Below, piece after piece: positions 48,434-60,004 of a stretch of DNA of 64,000 bases. Origin of the DNA: a bacterium (GTDB lineage Bacteria; JAGOBX01); NCBI GenBank assembly GCA_029551925.1, contig JAKPEO010000103.1:1-64000 (forward strand), written 5' to 3'. Below the pieces are notes generated by a model, which searched no databases, was not told where the DNA came from, and saw only the letters and a list, made by a program, of their open reading frames with translations. Numbering within the stretch: the stretch's first letter is position 1; each line of letters starts with the position of its first letter. The position numbers and the translations under genes were made by a program.

Positions 48434-49728
48434 AAGCGAGAATATTATTAATTTTAATTATTAATTTTATTAGTTTACAGATTTTGGCTAATGATTATGG
48501 AAAAAAAATAGATATAACATTAGATTGGCTAATAAATCATTTAGAAAAAAACAATGTTCAAATATTGAATCAGCGTAATAATTTAGAATACACTAAATAT
48601 CAGATAGACGAGACAAAAGCTGCGGCGCGACCATATTTAGGATTAGAAGCAAGTTATATGCGTCAAAAATTAGCTGGTGTGCGAAATTCTTCATCATTTG
48701 ATAATTACAATTATGCTATTAATTTAGCACAACCGTTATTTACTTACGGTAAAATATCTACTGCTATAAAAATAGCAAAGCATTATTATCAATTATCAGA
48801 ATCAGATTATTCAAAAACAATTAAAGATATAACATTGGCTGCTGCGGAAATAATGTATTCCATAAAAATGCTAGAATACAGAATAAAAATTTTGCAATCA
48901 ACGCAAAAAACATTTGCCGAACATTTTAAAATTACGGAATTACGCTATAAAATCGGCGACGCTGCGCAAGTTGATTATTTATCAGCGCGCGTAAATTACG
49001 AACAAATAGCGCCGATTATCACAGAACTTGAAAATAAAATCTCGAATTTAAAAAATGAATTGAAATTATTATTGAATTTAGAATTAGATATAGATTTAAT
49101 TGTCAAAGAAGATATTATTCGCGATACCAGCATAACAATAGATAAAAAAAATGTTATAGATAGCGCTCTAAAAAATAATGATGATTTAAAAAAATTAAAA
49201 GAAAATTATGAAATAACTTTATTACAAAAAAAAATAGCAGAAAACACGCTACGTCCTGAATTAAATTTTATTGCAAGTTACGGCGGTACGTCTGATGATA
49301 TAAATAATATTCTTAAAAAAGATAAAGAAAACGCATTAATAGGCGTAAAATTAAATTTTCCGATATTCGACGGATTTAGAAGTAAAAACCAAGTGTCGCA
49401 ATATTCGATAAAATTACAAAATTTAGAGCGAACTCTTAAACAATATAAAGATTCAATTGTTAAAGAAGCGACAAATATAATAAATGATTTAGAATTTTAT
49501 AAAAAACAAATTGCGGCAAATGAAACATTGGTATCGGCTGCGCAAGAAGCATTTCGCATAGCGCAAGAAAATTACAATGCCGGCGCGGCTGTAAGTCTTA
49601 ATGTCATAGAATCCGAAAAAGATAAATTAAATGCGCAATTAAAATTATTAGAGTCAAAATACAATTTTATATTAACGCATTTAAAATTAAAACAAATTTC
49701 AGGGCTAAAACTAACTGATAATTTTTAA
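48430..49728 (+). CDS. TolC-family outer membrane efflux protein
   Basis: Signal peptide; YAINLAQPLFTYGKIS, helical repeats, IGVKLNFPIFDGFRSK; GTG start overlaps tetR stop. Confidence 0.92.
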   Translation: MKARILLILIINFISLQILANDYGKKIDITLDWLINHLEKNNVQILNQRNNLEYTKYQIDETKAAARPYLGLEASYMRQKLAGVRNSSSFDNYNYAINLAQPLFTYGKISTAIKIAKHYYQLSESDYSKTIKDITLAAAEIMYSIKMLEYRIKILQSTQKTFAEHFKITELRYKIGDAAQVDYLSARVNYEQIAPIITELENKISNLKNELKLLLNLELDIDLIVKEDIIRDTSITIDKKNVIDSALKNNDDLKKLKENYEITLLQKKIAENTLRPELNFIASYGGTSDDINNILKKDKENALIGVKLNFPIFDGFRSKNQVSQYSIKLQNLERTLKQYKDSIVKEATNIINDLEFYKKQIAANETLVSAAQEAFRIAQENYNAGAAVSLNVIESEKDKLNAQLKLLESKYNFILTHLKLKQISGLKLTDNF

Positions 49729-49739
49729 TATTTTAGGAG

Positions 49740-50828
49740 TTGATTACTTTGCAAAAATTTAAAATTACATTTATTTTGTTTGCGATTACGGCGCTGTTTA
49801 TTAGTTGTTCGAAAAACAGCGCAAAACAAGAAAACGATGCGTCCGTTAAAAAAAATATTTCAAAAAATACGGATGCGCAGAAAATTTATCCGATAAAAAT
49901 TTTGGAATTAAAACCTGAAAAAATAAACGATTATCTTCAAGTCGTAGGCATAACTTCGCCTGATATAAAAATAAATTTATCGTCGTTTAGCGGCGGGTTA
50001 GTTGAAAAGATGTATTATAACGAAGGAGCGTTTGTAAATAAAGGAGATACATTAGCGGAAGTGGATTTGCAATTGCAATTAATTCGTCTAAAAAAATTTA
50101 TGGCCGAATTTCAAGATGTAAAATCATCATATGAAAAAGACAAAAAATTATACGAATCAAACGCGTTGCCTCAGACAAAATTCATATCGTCAAAATCGCG
50201 ATACGAATCGATGCTGCAAGATATAGAGCAAATAAAAGTATTAATAGACCGCGCTATTATCAAAGCGCCGTTTGATGCATTTGTAATCAAAAAAAACGCG
50301 GAAGTTGGAGAAATCGTGCCGGCGGGATATACATTGTATATACTCAACAAAATGGACAAACTTAAAATACATTTTGAATTGCCTGCTAATGATATTGGTT
50401 ATTTCAAAGAAAATCAAACAGAATTAACAATAAATTTAGACGCATATCCAGACGACATTATAAAAGCAAAGATTAAAAAAATTGCGAAAGAAGTTAATCC
50501 TAAAAATTTGACATACGAAGCTGAAGCGGAAATTGAAAATAGAAATTACAAATATAAATCTGGCTTATTAGGAAAAGTGAAAATATTAAAGCAATCATTA
50601 AATAATGCCGTTGTTCTGCCGAAAGATGCTGTTATTAATTTTGAAGACGGCGGCAGAGTGTATGTTTATAATAAAGAAACAAACAGCGTAAGTCAGCGCA
50701 AGGTAAAATTAGCGGTTTCAGAAAATGATAAGATACAAATAATAGACGGTTTGAAATTCGGAGAATATGTGGTGATTGCCGGACAATACGAGTTATACGA
50801 AAATGCGCCGGTAAAGGTAGTGGAATAG
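49740..50828 (+). CDS. RND efflux periplasmic adaptor (MFP) lipoprotein
   Basis: Lipobox-like LFISCSK; GLVEKMYYNEGAFVNKGDTLAEVD; AIIKAPFDAFVIKKNAEVGEIV. Confidence 0.92.
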   Translation: MITLQKFKITFILFAITALFISCSKNSAKQENDASVKKNISKNTDAQKIYPIKILELKPEKINDYLQVVGITSPDIKINLSSFSGGLVEKMYYNEGAFVNKGDTLAEVDLQLQLIRLKKFMAEFQDVKSSYEKDKKLYESNALPQTKFISSKSRYESMLQDIEQIKVLIDRAIIKAPFDAFVIKKNAEVGEIVPAGYTLYILNKMDKLKIHFELPANDIGYFKENQTELTINLDAYPDDIIKAKIKKIAKEVNPKNLTYEAEAEIENRNYKYKSGLLGKVKILKQSLNNAVVLPKDAVINFEDGGRVYVYNKETNSVSQRKVKLAVSENDKIQIIDGLKFGEYVVIAGQYELYENAPVKVVE

Positions 50829-50830
50829 CA

Positions 50831-53800
50831 ATGAATATTATAAATACCTCAATTCGTTATGCTTCTGCAATATTTGTATTAATATTTGCAATAGTAATAT
50901 TGGGATTAGTGTCTTATAAAAGTTTGCCATTAGAATCAGCGCCGGAAGTAAAACTTCCGCTTCTGATAATAAACACATTTTATTTTGGCGTGGCGCCAGC
51001 TGATATTGAATCGTTAATCACAAATAGAATCGAACGCCAACTTAAAGGACTTGATAAACTAAAAAAAATAACATCAGTATCTATGGAAGGGCTATCGTCG
51101 ATAACAGTAGAATTTATGCCGAATATTGATATAGATGTCGCTCGTCAAAAAGTAAAAGACAAAGTAGATTTAGCAAAACCGGAATTGCCAGACGACGCCG
51201 AAGACCCTATAATTCAAGAAATAAATTTTTCAGAATTTCCGATAATGTATATTTCGCTGTCCGGCGAAAATATCGGATTATACAATTTAAAAACAATCGC
51301 AGAAAATTTAAAAGACAAAATCAAATTAATCAAAGGCGTGCTTGATGTTGATTTATCCGGCGGATTAGAACGCGAAATACAAATAAATGTTGACCCGATA
51401 AAATTGAATTATTATAAAGTTTCATTATCAGATATAATCAACAAAATAAAAATGGAAAATGTCACTTTACCGGGCGGCAGTATAGAAATCGGCAATTACA
51501 ATTATTCTGTGCGAATCCCCGGCGAAATAGAAAAACCAGAGGATATGTTTAACTGGATAATCAAAGAAAAAGAAGCGCGCCCTGTATATTTGCGAGATGT
51601 CGCTAATATAGTATATAAATATAAAGAGCGCAAAAGCATTTCGCGCGAAGAAGGTATCGAAGCCGTTACATTAGCGGTCAAAAAACGCACAGGCGAAAAC
51701 ATTGTTTTTATTGCAAACGATGTAAAAAAAATGCTCGATGCGGAAATGCAAAAATTGCCTAAAACTTTAAAATATTCAATAATCGGCGACCAATCAAAAC
51801 AAATAAAAAATATGGTCGATGATTTAGAAAATAATATTATTACTTCGCTGTTGTTAGTCGTATGCGTATTATTTTTTACGATGGGCATAAGAAATTCATT
51901 ATTTGTCGGCATTGCTATTCCTTTGTCAATGCTCATTTCATTTATAGTTCTCGAATTAGCCGGAATAACTTTAAATATGATAGTATTATTTAGTTTGATA
52001 CTTGCGCTCGGAATGCTCGTAGATAATGCTATTGTATTAGTTGAAAACTCTTATCGCTATATGCAAGAAGGTCATGATAAAATCACTGCCGCGATACTTG
52101 GTGCGAATGAAATAGCAATACCAATTACCGCCTCAACTTTAACTACATTAGCCGCGTTTTTTCCACTAATGTTCTGGCCCGGAGTAGTCGGCGATTTTAT
52201 GGGATATTTACCTAAAACTGTAATAATAGTTTTATCCGCTTCATTATTTGTAGCATTAACAATTAATCCCGTTATATGTTCTACTTTTATGAAGATTCGC
52301 AAATCTTGGATGCGCAGAAAAGACAAAATTCAAAAAAGCAACAGATTAGTAAATATTTATCGAAGATTATTGATTTTTTCGCTGCGCCATAGAATATTAG
52401 TCGTATGCGCATTAGTGGGATTTTTTGTAGTGACAATAATTATATATGCAATATTCGGCAAGCCGATAATATTTTTTCCGGATGTTGATCCAGAGCAGGT
52501 GGTAATAGATTTAAAATTACCAATCGGCACAAAATTAGAATATACAGACGAAATAACAAAAAATATAGAGAAGATAATAAAAGATGCGCCAGACAAAAAA
52601 ATTTATTTAAGCAATATAGGCGTAGAAGGGCGCGAAGAAACGCATAAAGCAAAATTAACAATTGATTTGGTAGATTTGTTAGATAGAAAACAAAATTCGG
52701 TTTTGACATTAAATCAGATTCGCGATAAAATACCTGAAATTCCTAATGTTGATATAAAGGTCTCAAAACCACATCACGGACCGCCGACCGGCGCGGCAAT
52801 AACAATTGAAATATCCGGCGAAGATTTTAATGAACTGCATAAATATCGCGATTTAGTGAAAAACGAAATCAAAGACATAAAGGGCTTGATAAATTTAAGA
52901 GACAATTTAGAAGAGGCAAAACCTGAAATCCAAGTAATAGTAGATCGCGAATTAGCTGGACGCTGGGGTTTAAGCGTTTTTGCTATTTCCAATACAATCC
53001 AAGCTGCAATAAAAGGCGTAACCGCATCAAAATACAGAATCGGCGAGCATGAATATGATATAACTGTCCGCTTTGATAAAACTAATCGCAGCAGTTTTAA
53101 TGATTTAAAAGATATAATAATCTACGGACCAGAAGATAGAAGAATACCATTATCAAATATCGCAAAATTTGAAATGAAGCCGGGTTATGGCACAATCTCG
53201 CATAAAAATTTGAAAAGAATGATTACAATTGAAGCGGATAATCAAGAGGGCTATAATGCTTATCAATTGCGGCAGGAAGTTATAAAAAGATTAGACAATC
53301 TTAAATTCAGCAGCGGCTATTATTACAATATGGCTGGCGAAGATGAAGAACAGCGCGCAGCCCAAATATTTTTATCCAAAGCGCTGTTATATGGATTATT
53401 GGCTATTGAATTAATTTTGATAATACAATTCAATTCTTTAATTTTACCGCAACTTATCATATTCACAGTATTTTTATCAATGATAGGCGTTCTCTGGGGA
53501 CTATTAATTACAGGTATGAATTTTTCTACTATAATGACAGGGCTTGGAGTAATATCGCTTGCTGGAATAGTAGTGAATAATGGAATAGTATTGATTGATT
53601 TCATCGAGCAATCGCGCAGAAAGGGAATAAATAAATTTACCGCTATAATCAAAAGCGGCAGAATAAGAATGCGGCCTGTGCTATTAACCGCAACTACAAC
53701 TTTATTAGGATTGATACCAATGGCATTAGGCATTAGTTTTGATTTTAAAAAATTTGAACTAATTACCCAAAGCGAAAGCAGTCAATGGTGGAGTTTAATG

Positions 53801-53944
53801 TGCGTAACTGTCATATTTGGTTTGTTTTTTGCGACTGTTTTGACATTGATAGTTATTCCAGTATTATATTCGCTTTTCACTAAAAAACAATATTCTGAAA
53901 GATGGATGACTGTAAAACACTTTGAGGATACGCATAAAAAATAA
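50831..53944 (+). CDS. RND-family inner-membrane efflux transporter (AcrB/MdtB-like)
   Basis: APADIESLITNRIERQLKGLDKLKKITSVSMEG; ALGMLVDNAIVLVENSYRY; GVISLAGIVVNNGIVLIDF. Confidence 0.97.
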   Translation: MNIINTSIRYASAIFVLIFAIVILGLVSYKSLPLESAPEVKLPLLIINTFYFGVAPADIESLITNRIERQLKGLDKLKKITSVSMEGLSSITVEFMPNIDIDVARQKVKDKVDLAKPELPDDAEDPIIQEINFSEFPIMYISLSGENIGLYNLKTIAENLKDKIKLIKGVLDVDLSGGLEREIQINVDPIKLNYYKVSLSDIINKIKMENVTLPGGSIEIGNYNYSVRIPGEIEKPEDMFNWIIKEKEARPVYLRDVANIVYKYKERKSISREEGIEAVTLAVKKRTGENIVFIANDVKKMLDAEMQKLPKTLKYSIIGDQSKQIKNMVDDLENNIITSLLLVVCVLFFTMGIRNSLFVGIAIPLSMLISFIVLELAGITLNMIVLFSLILALGMLVDNAIVLVENSYRYMQEGHDKITAAILGANEIAIPITASTLTTLAAFFPLMFWPGVVGDFMGYLPKTVIIVLSASLFVALTINPVICSTFMKIRKSWMRRKDKIQKSNRLVNIYRRLLIFSLRHRILVVCALVGFFVVTIIIYAIFGKPIIFFPDVDPEQVVIDLKLPIGTKLEYTDEITKNIEKIIKDAPDKKIYLSNIGVEGREETHKAKLTIDLVDLLDRKQNSVLTLNQIRDKIPEIPNVDIKVSKPHHGPPTGAAITIEISGEDFNELHKYRDLVKNEIKDIKGLINLRDNLEEAKPEIQVIVDRELAGRWGLSVFAISNTIQAAIKGVTASKYRIGEHEYDITVRFDKTNRSSFNDLKDIIIYGPEDRRIPLSNIAKFEMKPGYGTISHKNLKRMITIEADNQEGYNAYQLRQEVIKRLDNLKFSSGYYYNMAGEDEEQRAAQIFLSKALLYGLLAIELILIIQFNSLILPQLIIFTVFLSMIGVLWGLLITGMNFSTIMTGLGVISLAGIVVNNGIVLIDFIEQSRRKGINKFTAIIKSGRIRMRPVLLTATTTLLGLIPMALGISFDFKKFELITQSESSQWWSLMCVTVIFGLFFATVLTLIVIPVLYSLFTKKQYSERWMTVKHFEDTHKK

Positions 53945-54193
53945 TTGCGCTTATATGTAAATTAAATTTTTTTGCGATTGATTTTTTAGGCAAAGATATT
54001 TTATAAATTAAGATTAATTTAGTTTTAAAATAAAGTAAAAGCCGCTTGATTTTTTTTGTCTTGACTTTTTGGTCCACTATAAACTAAATAAAAATTAAAT
54101 ACAAAATTAAATTGAAACTTGATTTTTAAGTAGTTTTTTTGTAATATAAAGCGAAATGATTAGTAATATTTTTATTTGGAGAGATTGAAAAAT

Positions 54194-54700
54194 ATGAAAG
54201 TAACGCCATTGGAAATTGAAAAGATGGAATTTAAGAGCGCAATATTCGGTTATGATAAAAAACAAATACGCAATTTTTTAAATGAAATAGCGAATGACTT
54301 GACAGAATTAATAAAAGAAAACGCGCAACTTAAAGAGAAAATAGTGAATTTAGAAAAAATTCAAAACGATTATCAAGCGATGGAAAAAAAACTGCAATCG
54401 ACTTTATTAATAATACAGGAATTCAAAGAATCAATACAAAAATCAACAGAGCGTGAAGCGGAACAAAAAATCAATGAAACTAAACTGCAATGCAATGTAA
54501 TGATAAAAGACGCCGAACGAAAAGTAAGCGATTTAAAAAAAGAAATCGAAAATTTATTGGCAGAAAAAAAACGGATAATTTCAAAGATAAGATTATTTTT
54601 AACCGAAGAATTAGCAATAGTAAAAAATTATGAAAATGAGCCGAATATTCAATCGCCTGTATCAATTAATATAGAAGAAGAAAACAAAAACTTATTATGA
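54194..54700 (+). CDS. DivIVA-domain coiled-coil protein
   Basis: MKVTPLEIEKMEFKSAIFGYDKKQIRNFLNEIANDL; GGAGAG upstream of the ATG at 54194. Confidence 0.88.
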   Translation: MKVTPLEIEKMEFKSAIFGYDKKQIRNFLNEIANDLTELIKENAQLKEKIVNLEKIQNDYQAMEKKLQSTLLIIQEFKESIQKSTEREAEQKINETKLQCNVMIKDAERKVSDLKKEIENLLAEKKRIISKIRLFLTEELAIVKNYENEPNIQSPVSINIEEENKNLL

Positions 54701-54948
54701 TAAAAGAAACCCAACCTGCAATTATAATTGAAGTTAAAGTTCAGCCGAACGCCAATAAATCTGAAATTTGTGGAAAAATGGCAGACGGCTCATTAAAAAT
54801 AAAAGTCAAAGCGCCGGCTTCTGAAAATAAAGCGAACGCGGAATTAATAAATATTTTGAGTGAAGCATTCGATACTAAAAAATCTAATATTGAAATAATT
54901 AGCGGAAAAACCAATACTCGTAAAAAAATAAAAATTAAAACGCATTAA
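54697..54948 (+). CDS. DUF167/YggU family protein
   Basis: IEVKVQPNANKSEICGKMADGSLKIKVKAPASENKANAELINILSEAF. Confidence 0.92.
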   Translation: MIKETQPAIIIEVKVQPNANKSEICGKMADGSLKIKVKAPASENKANAELINILSEAFDTKKSNIEIISGKTNTRKKIKIKTH

Positions 54949-54959
54949 AATACAAACAA

Positions 54960-56528
54960 ATGAAAAAATTAAAAGATGTGAATTTTAAAAATTTCAAATT
55001 AAAAATAAAATTTCAATATCAAATGATATTCGTATTTTTATTTGTGGGTATCGGGACAATTATTATAGCGCAAAGCATATTTCAAAGAGTAGTAGAAAAA
55101 CGAATGATAGATTTAGCCGTATCTGATATAAAACAATATGTAATCCCGAATTTTCGCGATTTGATAATTTTAGCAATAAAACAAGATGACGATATTATAT
55201 TGGCAAACAGCGCCCGCAGAATAAGATATTATCAAAATATCACTTCATTCGTTATAACAGATGAAACAAATAGAATAATAGTCAGCAATAAATCAGAAGA
55301 AATTAATAAAATTCACGATTTGAATTTGTATGGATATTTTAAAGATAATCTATCGTTTTCGTTAAGCGATGCGTCAACTCCGTCAATAGACCAACTATAC
55401 ATAAAAAGAACAGCAAATGAAATTGCTGTTTATTATCATTTAAAATTTCAAAATCGCGGTATGGATATTCAACGCAAAATTTTTATAAATATCTCAAAAG
55501 AATTTGTCAATACAGCTATTAGCGAATTAAAAATGCGTTTTACTATTATAGGTATTGGCGTAGGTATTTTAATAATTATTTTCGGGGTTCTATTCAGCGA
55601 AAAATTAAGCACGAATGTCGTAAAAATTAAAGAAGCAGCAAATATCATTGGTTCAGGAAATTTCGATTATAAAATTAATATTAATACGATTATTTCAGAT
55701 GAAATTATAGAACTATCGAGCGATATAAATAAAATGGCTGATAGTTTAAAAACCGCAGAAGCTGCGAAATTACAAAATGAAAGAATAGAGCAAGAACTAA
55801 AAATTGCAGAGCAAATACAGCAAACCTTACTGCCGAATAGCAAGCCGGCAATAGAAAATTATCAATTTGGAAGTATTTACTATTCTGCGAAGGAAGTCGG
55901 CGGCGATTATTACGACTGGATAATTATTGATGATAAACATATAGGCATTGTCTGCGCTGATGTTGCTGGTAAAGGTGTCCCCGGCGCATTTGTTATGGCG
56001 ATTACTCGAAGTATTTTACAATCATACGCTCCGAGTTTTTTGTCGCCCGGCGAATTATTAAAAAAATTAAATGCGCTGTTAAAAAAAGATATGAAAAAAG
56101 GTATGTTTGTTACTATGTGGTATGGAATACTTAATATTGAAACCGGCGTATTGAAATTTGCTAATGCCGGGCATAACCCATTATTAATTTACAGATATGC
56201 GACCAAAGATATTGAATCTATACCTACTCAGGGCTCGCCGTTAGGAATATTAAGCGAAAATTTGTTTAATAAAAAACTCAAAGAAATTGAAACCATTATG
56301 AATATTAATGATATTGCCGTTCAATATACTGACGGCGTGACAGAAGCGTTTAATGCTAACAAAGAAATGTTTGAAGAAGAGCGACTGCTTAAAGTAATAA
56401 AAGAAAACGGCGATAGTTCGTCAGCTGATGAAATGATTGAAAAAATTAACGGCGCAGTCCAAGATTTTGTCGCCGGCTATGAGCAAAGCGATGATATTTT
56501 AATTATGACAATAAAAAAAACTCTATAA
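54960..56528 (+). CDS. Membrane HAMP-SpoIIE/RsbU-type PP2C phosphatase
   Basis: TM-HAMP then IAEQIQQTLLPNSKPAIENYQFGSIYYSAKEVGGDYYDWI, GKGVPGAFVMA, ANAGHNPLLIYR. Confidence 0.94.
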   Translation: MKKLKDVNFKNFKLKIKFQYQMIFVFLFVGIGTIIIAQSIFQRVVEKRMIDLAVSDIKQYVIPNFRDLIILAIKQDDDIILANSARRIRYYQNITSFVITDETNRIIVSNKSEEINKIHDLNLYGYFKDNLSFSLSDASTPSIDQLYIKRTANEIAVYYHLKFQNRGMDIQRKIFINISKEFVNTAISELKMRFTIIGIGVGILIIIFGVLFSEKLSTNVVKIKEAANIIGSGNFDYKININTIISDEIIELSSDINKMADSLKTAEAAKLQNERIEQELKIAEQIQQTLLPNSKPAIENYQFGSIYYSAKEVGGDYYDWIIIDDKHIGIVCADVAGKGVPGAFVMAITRSILQSYAPSFLSPGELLKKLNALLKKDMKKGMFVTMWYGILNIETGVLKFANAGHNPLLIYRYATKDIESIPTQGSPLGILSENLFNKKLKEIETIMNINDIAVQYTDGVTEAFNANKEMFEEERLLKVIKENGDSSSADEMIEKINGAVQDFVAGYEQSDDILIMTIKKTL

Positions 56529-56535
56529 AAAAATT

Positions 56536-57912
56536 ATGAATAAAATTCGATTTTCTCATTTGCCAAAAGAAATAGAGGTTTTGAAATTTGCCGCGCCGGG
56601 CTCAAAAAGCATTACAAATAGAATATTGATTGTCTCAGCGCTTACTCAAACTCGGCACAATATCAAAAATATATTACTTTCAGAAGATACATTGATTATG
56701 CTCAATGCTTTATCGGCGTTAGGCATAAATTTTTCTTATTGTCCGATTACTCGTATTTTAAAAAAAAATATTATCTGCGGAAAATCATCTGAAAATAAAA
56801 TATATTTGGGATATGCTGGGACAGTATATAGATTTTTATTAGCATTTATGATGACATTAAAAGGAACCTATATTTTGCAAGGCGAGCCGGAATTGCATAA
56901 TAGACCGATTACTGAATTAGTTGCAGCGCTAAATTCAATAATAAAAATCGGCAATATATTTGAAGATAGTCAAAACAAATTATTAAAAGTAAATATTCAA
57001 GAATTAAAAGAAAAAACAAGCATTAGCGTAAATCCTAAAAAAAGCAGTCAGTTTCTTACGGCTTTATTATTGATTTTGCCGGTTTTGAAAAATATAGATT
57101 ACATTGAAGCAATTGAAGAGCCGGTCTCAAAAACATATATTGATTTAACGCTGAAACTAATGAAAGATACGGGCGTTGATATTATAAATAAAAATTATAA
57201 AAAATTTTATTTAGCGGACAAATTACAAGATTATAAATTTGATGAATATAATGTTGAAGGCGATTTTTCAGGCGCTTCATATTTTTTTGCGGTTGCCGCA
57301 ATTACTGGCATTTACACGATTATTGAAAATATGGATTTATTAAGCGCGCAAGGCGATAAACATTTGCTGGATATATTGAAAAAAATGAATTGCGAAATTG
57401 AATACGATTCAAAAAATAAAATTTTTAAAATATCGCGTGTGAAAAAATTGCGAGCGATGGGCGAAATTGATATGTCAACGATGCAAGATGTTGTTCCGAC
57501 ATTAGCGGTAATTGCGTTATTTGCCGAAGGCGATACAATAATTACAAACATTGAAAATTTAAAATATAAAGAGTGCGATAGGTTCAGAGCGATAATAACC
57601 GAACTTCAAAAAATCAATGCGGATATAAGTTACGGCAGCGATTGGATTAAAATTCGCGGAAAAGAAAATTATAATTCTGCGGAAATTGACACTTACAAGG
57701 ATCATAGAATGGCAATGGCTTTTTCGCTGCTATCATTGAAAATAAATAATATTACAATAAACGAGCCGGAATATGTTTGTAAGACTTTTCCAGATTTTTT
57801 CGAGCAGTATTTAAAATTATTTGAATTTGAAAATGTAAAAATAAATTACTATTCGGACATTTACCGAACGCAATATGAATTATTTTGTAAAAATATTTTA
57901 GAAAAATCATAA
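56536..57912 (+). CDS. aroA: 3-phosphoshikimate 1-carboxyvinyltransferase
   Basis: PGSKSITNRILIVSAL, GYAGTVYRFLLAFM, QGEPELHNRPITEL, DHRMAMAFSLL. Confidence 0.94.
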   Translation: MNKIRFSHLPKEIEVLKFAAPGSKSITNRILIVSALTQTRHNIKNILLSEDTLIMLNALSALGINFSYCPITRILKKNIICGKSSENKIYLGYAGTVYRFLLAFMMTLKGTYILQGEPELHNRPITELVAALNSIIKIGNIFEDSQNKLLKVNIQELKEKTSISVNPKKSSQFLTALLLILPVLKNIDYIEAIEEPVSKTYIDLTLKLMKDTGVDIINKNYKKFYLADKLQDYKFDEYNVEGDFSGASYFFAVAAITGIYTIIENMDLLSAQGDKHLLDILKKMNCEIEYDSKNKIFKISRVKKLRAMGEIDMSTMQDVVPTLAVIALFAEGDTIITNIENLKYKECDRFRAIITELQKINADISYGSDWIKIRGKENYNSAEIDTYKDHRMAMAFSLLSLKINNITINEPEYVCKTFPDFFEQYLKLFEFENVKINYYSDIYRTQYELFCKNILEKS

Positions 57913-57989
57913 TGCGATTTTTCAGCAAAGTATAAATGTATAAATAAATAAAGTTGGCAAATAAAAAAATATATTTGGCGTGATGAAAT

Positions 57990-58952
57990 ATGAAAAAAAT
58001 TTTTATTACAGGAATAACGGGATTTGTCGGTTTGCATTTAACAGAATATTTAATATCGCAAAATTGCAGAGTATTCGGTTTATTTTATCCAGCTGGCAAT
58101 GAAATACTTATAACCAACAAATTTCCTAATGTAAAATTATATTATTGCAATTTATTGAATTTAGATAGTTTGAAGTTAATACTATCAGAAGTCGAGCCGG
58201 ACATAATTTTTCATTTAGCGGGAATATCGTCTGTTAAATATTCATTTCAAAATGTCGGTCAAACTATTGATGTCAATACTCGCGGCTTTTGTAATTTAAT
58301 TGAATGCTCAAAAATATTGACAAGCAAACCAAAAATAATTTTTATCAGCACAGCAGATGTGTATGCTAATAAAGATACAGAGACTATAAGCGAATCCACG
58401 CCGGTCAATCCGATTTCGCCGTATTCTATTTCTAAATATTCATCAGAATTATATTTTAGATATTATATAAAGACAAACCAAGCGCGCGGAGTGATTGTTA
58501 GACCATTCAATCATATAGGATCGTATCAACGCGAAGAATTTGCGTTGCCGTCATTTGCTAAACAAATAGCAATGATTGAAAAATACAATTTGAACAATAA
58601 AACTATATATACCGGCAATCTTTCGCCGGAACGCGATTTTTCTGATGTGCGCGATATTGTGCGCGGCTATTATTTGCTTGCTTGCGCTGAAAATATTGAT
58701 CAAGATGATAATATATTCAATATAGCGAGCGGCAAAGCTTATTCAATCAAATTTTTATTAGAGAAATTAATTTCATTATCAAAAGTAAAAGATTTAAAAA
58801 TTGAATTGGATCCTAAATTAGATAGACCGGTTGATATTAAAAAATCTGTTGGCGATTATTCTAAACTTAATAAATATACAGGCTGGCAGCCGCAATATGA
58901 TATTGAGGACACATTAAAAAATATTTTAGATTATTGGCGTTTTATTATTTAA
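57990..58952 (+). CDS. NAD-dependent epimerase/dehydratase (GDP-6-deoxymannose reductase-like)
   Basis: FITGITGFVGLHLTEYL, SPYSISKYSSELYF, RPFNHIGSYQREEFALPSFAKQI. Confidence 0.88.
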   Translation: MKKIFITGITGFVGLHLTEYLISQNCRVFGLFYPAGNEILITNKFPNVKLYYCNLLNLDSLKLILSEVEPDIIFHLAGISSVKYSFQNVGQTIDVNTRGFCNLIECSKILTSKPKIIFISTADVYANKDTETISESTPVNPISPYSISKYSSELYFRYYIKTNQARGVIVRPFNHIGSYQREEFALPSFAKQIAMIEKYNLNNKTIYTGNLSPERDFSDVRDIVRGYYLLACAENIDQDDNIFNIASGKAYSIKFLLEKLISLSKVKDLKIELDPKLDRPVDIKKSVGDYSKLNKYTGWQPQYDIEDTLKNILDYWRFII

Positions 58953-58972
58953 TTTTTTTTGATAAATAAATT

Positions 58973-59983
58973 ATGAAATTAAAAAATTTATTAAAAATGG
59001 GTTGGCATACATTAACGGCAAATATTAGCGGCCATACTTGTCCACTGAATGTTATGATTTCATTGACCAATCGTTGCAATTCGCGATGTCAATATTGCAA
59101 TATTTTCAATAGGAAACAGCGCGAACTAACAACTACTGAAATGCTTGCGTTATTGAAAGACCTAAAAAGATTGGGTGCGCAACGCATTGCTTTTTGGGGC
59201 GGCGAGCCATTAGTGCGTGAAGATATTGCCGAACTTATAAACTTTGCCAAAGACGAATGCGATTTTTTTTTGAGTATAGATACTAATGGCTATCTTGTTC
59301 CGCAAAAAATAGATATTTTAAAAAAAATCGATGTGCTTGTATTGAGCATAGACGGTCCTGAAAAAATTCACGATACAAATCGCGAGCCCGGCAGTTTTCA
59401 AAAAGTAATCAAAGCAATAGAAACAGCTACTAAAAAAATGAATGTATTTACAATTACTGTTTTAACAAAAGAAAATTTGCAGTATATAGATTATATTTTA
59501 GAGTTAGCGGATAAATATCAGTTTTCTACTACATTTCAATTATTGCATCATTCAGATGAATTAGCGTCTGAAAATGAAGATAATTTACTGCCGTTAACAG
59601 AGCAATATCGCAAAGCGATTGAACATTTGATAACTTGCAAAAAACGCGGAAAACGGATAGTATCGAGTTTTGAATATTTGAATTATATAAAAAATTGGAA
59701 TGACTATAAAATTACAACTTCAAAAGAATCATTTGGGTTAAAATGTTGGGCCGGAAAATTATATTGTAATGTTGATACTGACGGAACAATATATCCTTGT
59801 TCTGTAATGATAGGTAAAATGAAGGGCTTGAATTTTTTAGATGTCGGAGTAAAACAGGCATTTGATTATATAAAAAATTGCGAATGCAAGGCGTGCACCG
59901 CGTCTTGCTTTACTGAATATAATTTTATGCATTCATTAAATTTTAAAGTTATATATAATTGGTATAAATACACAAAAAAATAA
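58973..59983 (+). CDS. Radical SAM/SPASM-like protein, paralogue of 23086-24144
   Basis: CNSRCQYC, FWGGEPLVREDI, CNVDTDGTIYPCSVMIG...CKACTASC. Confidence 0.93.
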   Translation: MKLKNLLKMGWHTLTANISGHTCPLNVMISLTNRCNSRCQYCNIFNRKQRELTTTEMLALLKDLKRLGAQRIAFWGGEPLVREDIAELINFAKDECDFFLSIDTNGYLVPQKIDILKKIDVLVLSIDGPEKIHDTNREPGSFQKVIKAIETATKKMNVFTITVLTKENLQYIDYILELADKYQFSTTFQLLHHSDELASENEDNLLPLTEQYRKAIEHLITCKKRGKRIVSSFEYLNYIKNWNDYKITTSKESFGLKCWAGKLYCNVDTDGTIYPCSVMIGKMKGLNFLDVGVKQAFDYIKNCECKACTASCFTEYNFMHSLNFKVIYNWYKYTKK

Positions 59984-60004
59984 TTTGTTGTTTTTGTTGT
60001 TGCA

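Noticed and set aside
51502-51936. 144-aa minus-strand ORF (and others at 52072, 52357, 52440, 53323)
   Set aside because: All lie antisense to the intact RND transporter gene and lack RBS or family signals.
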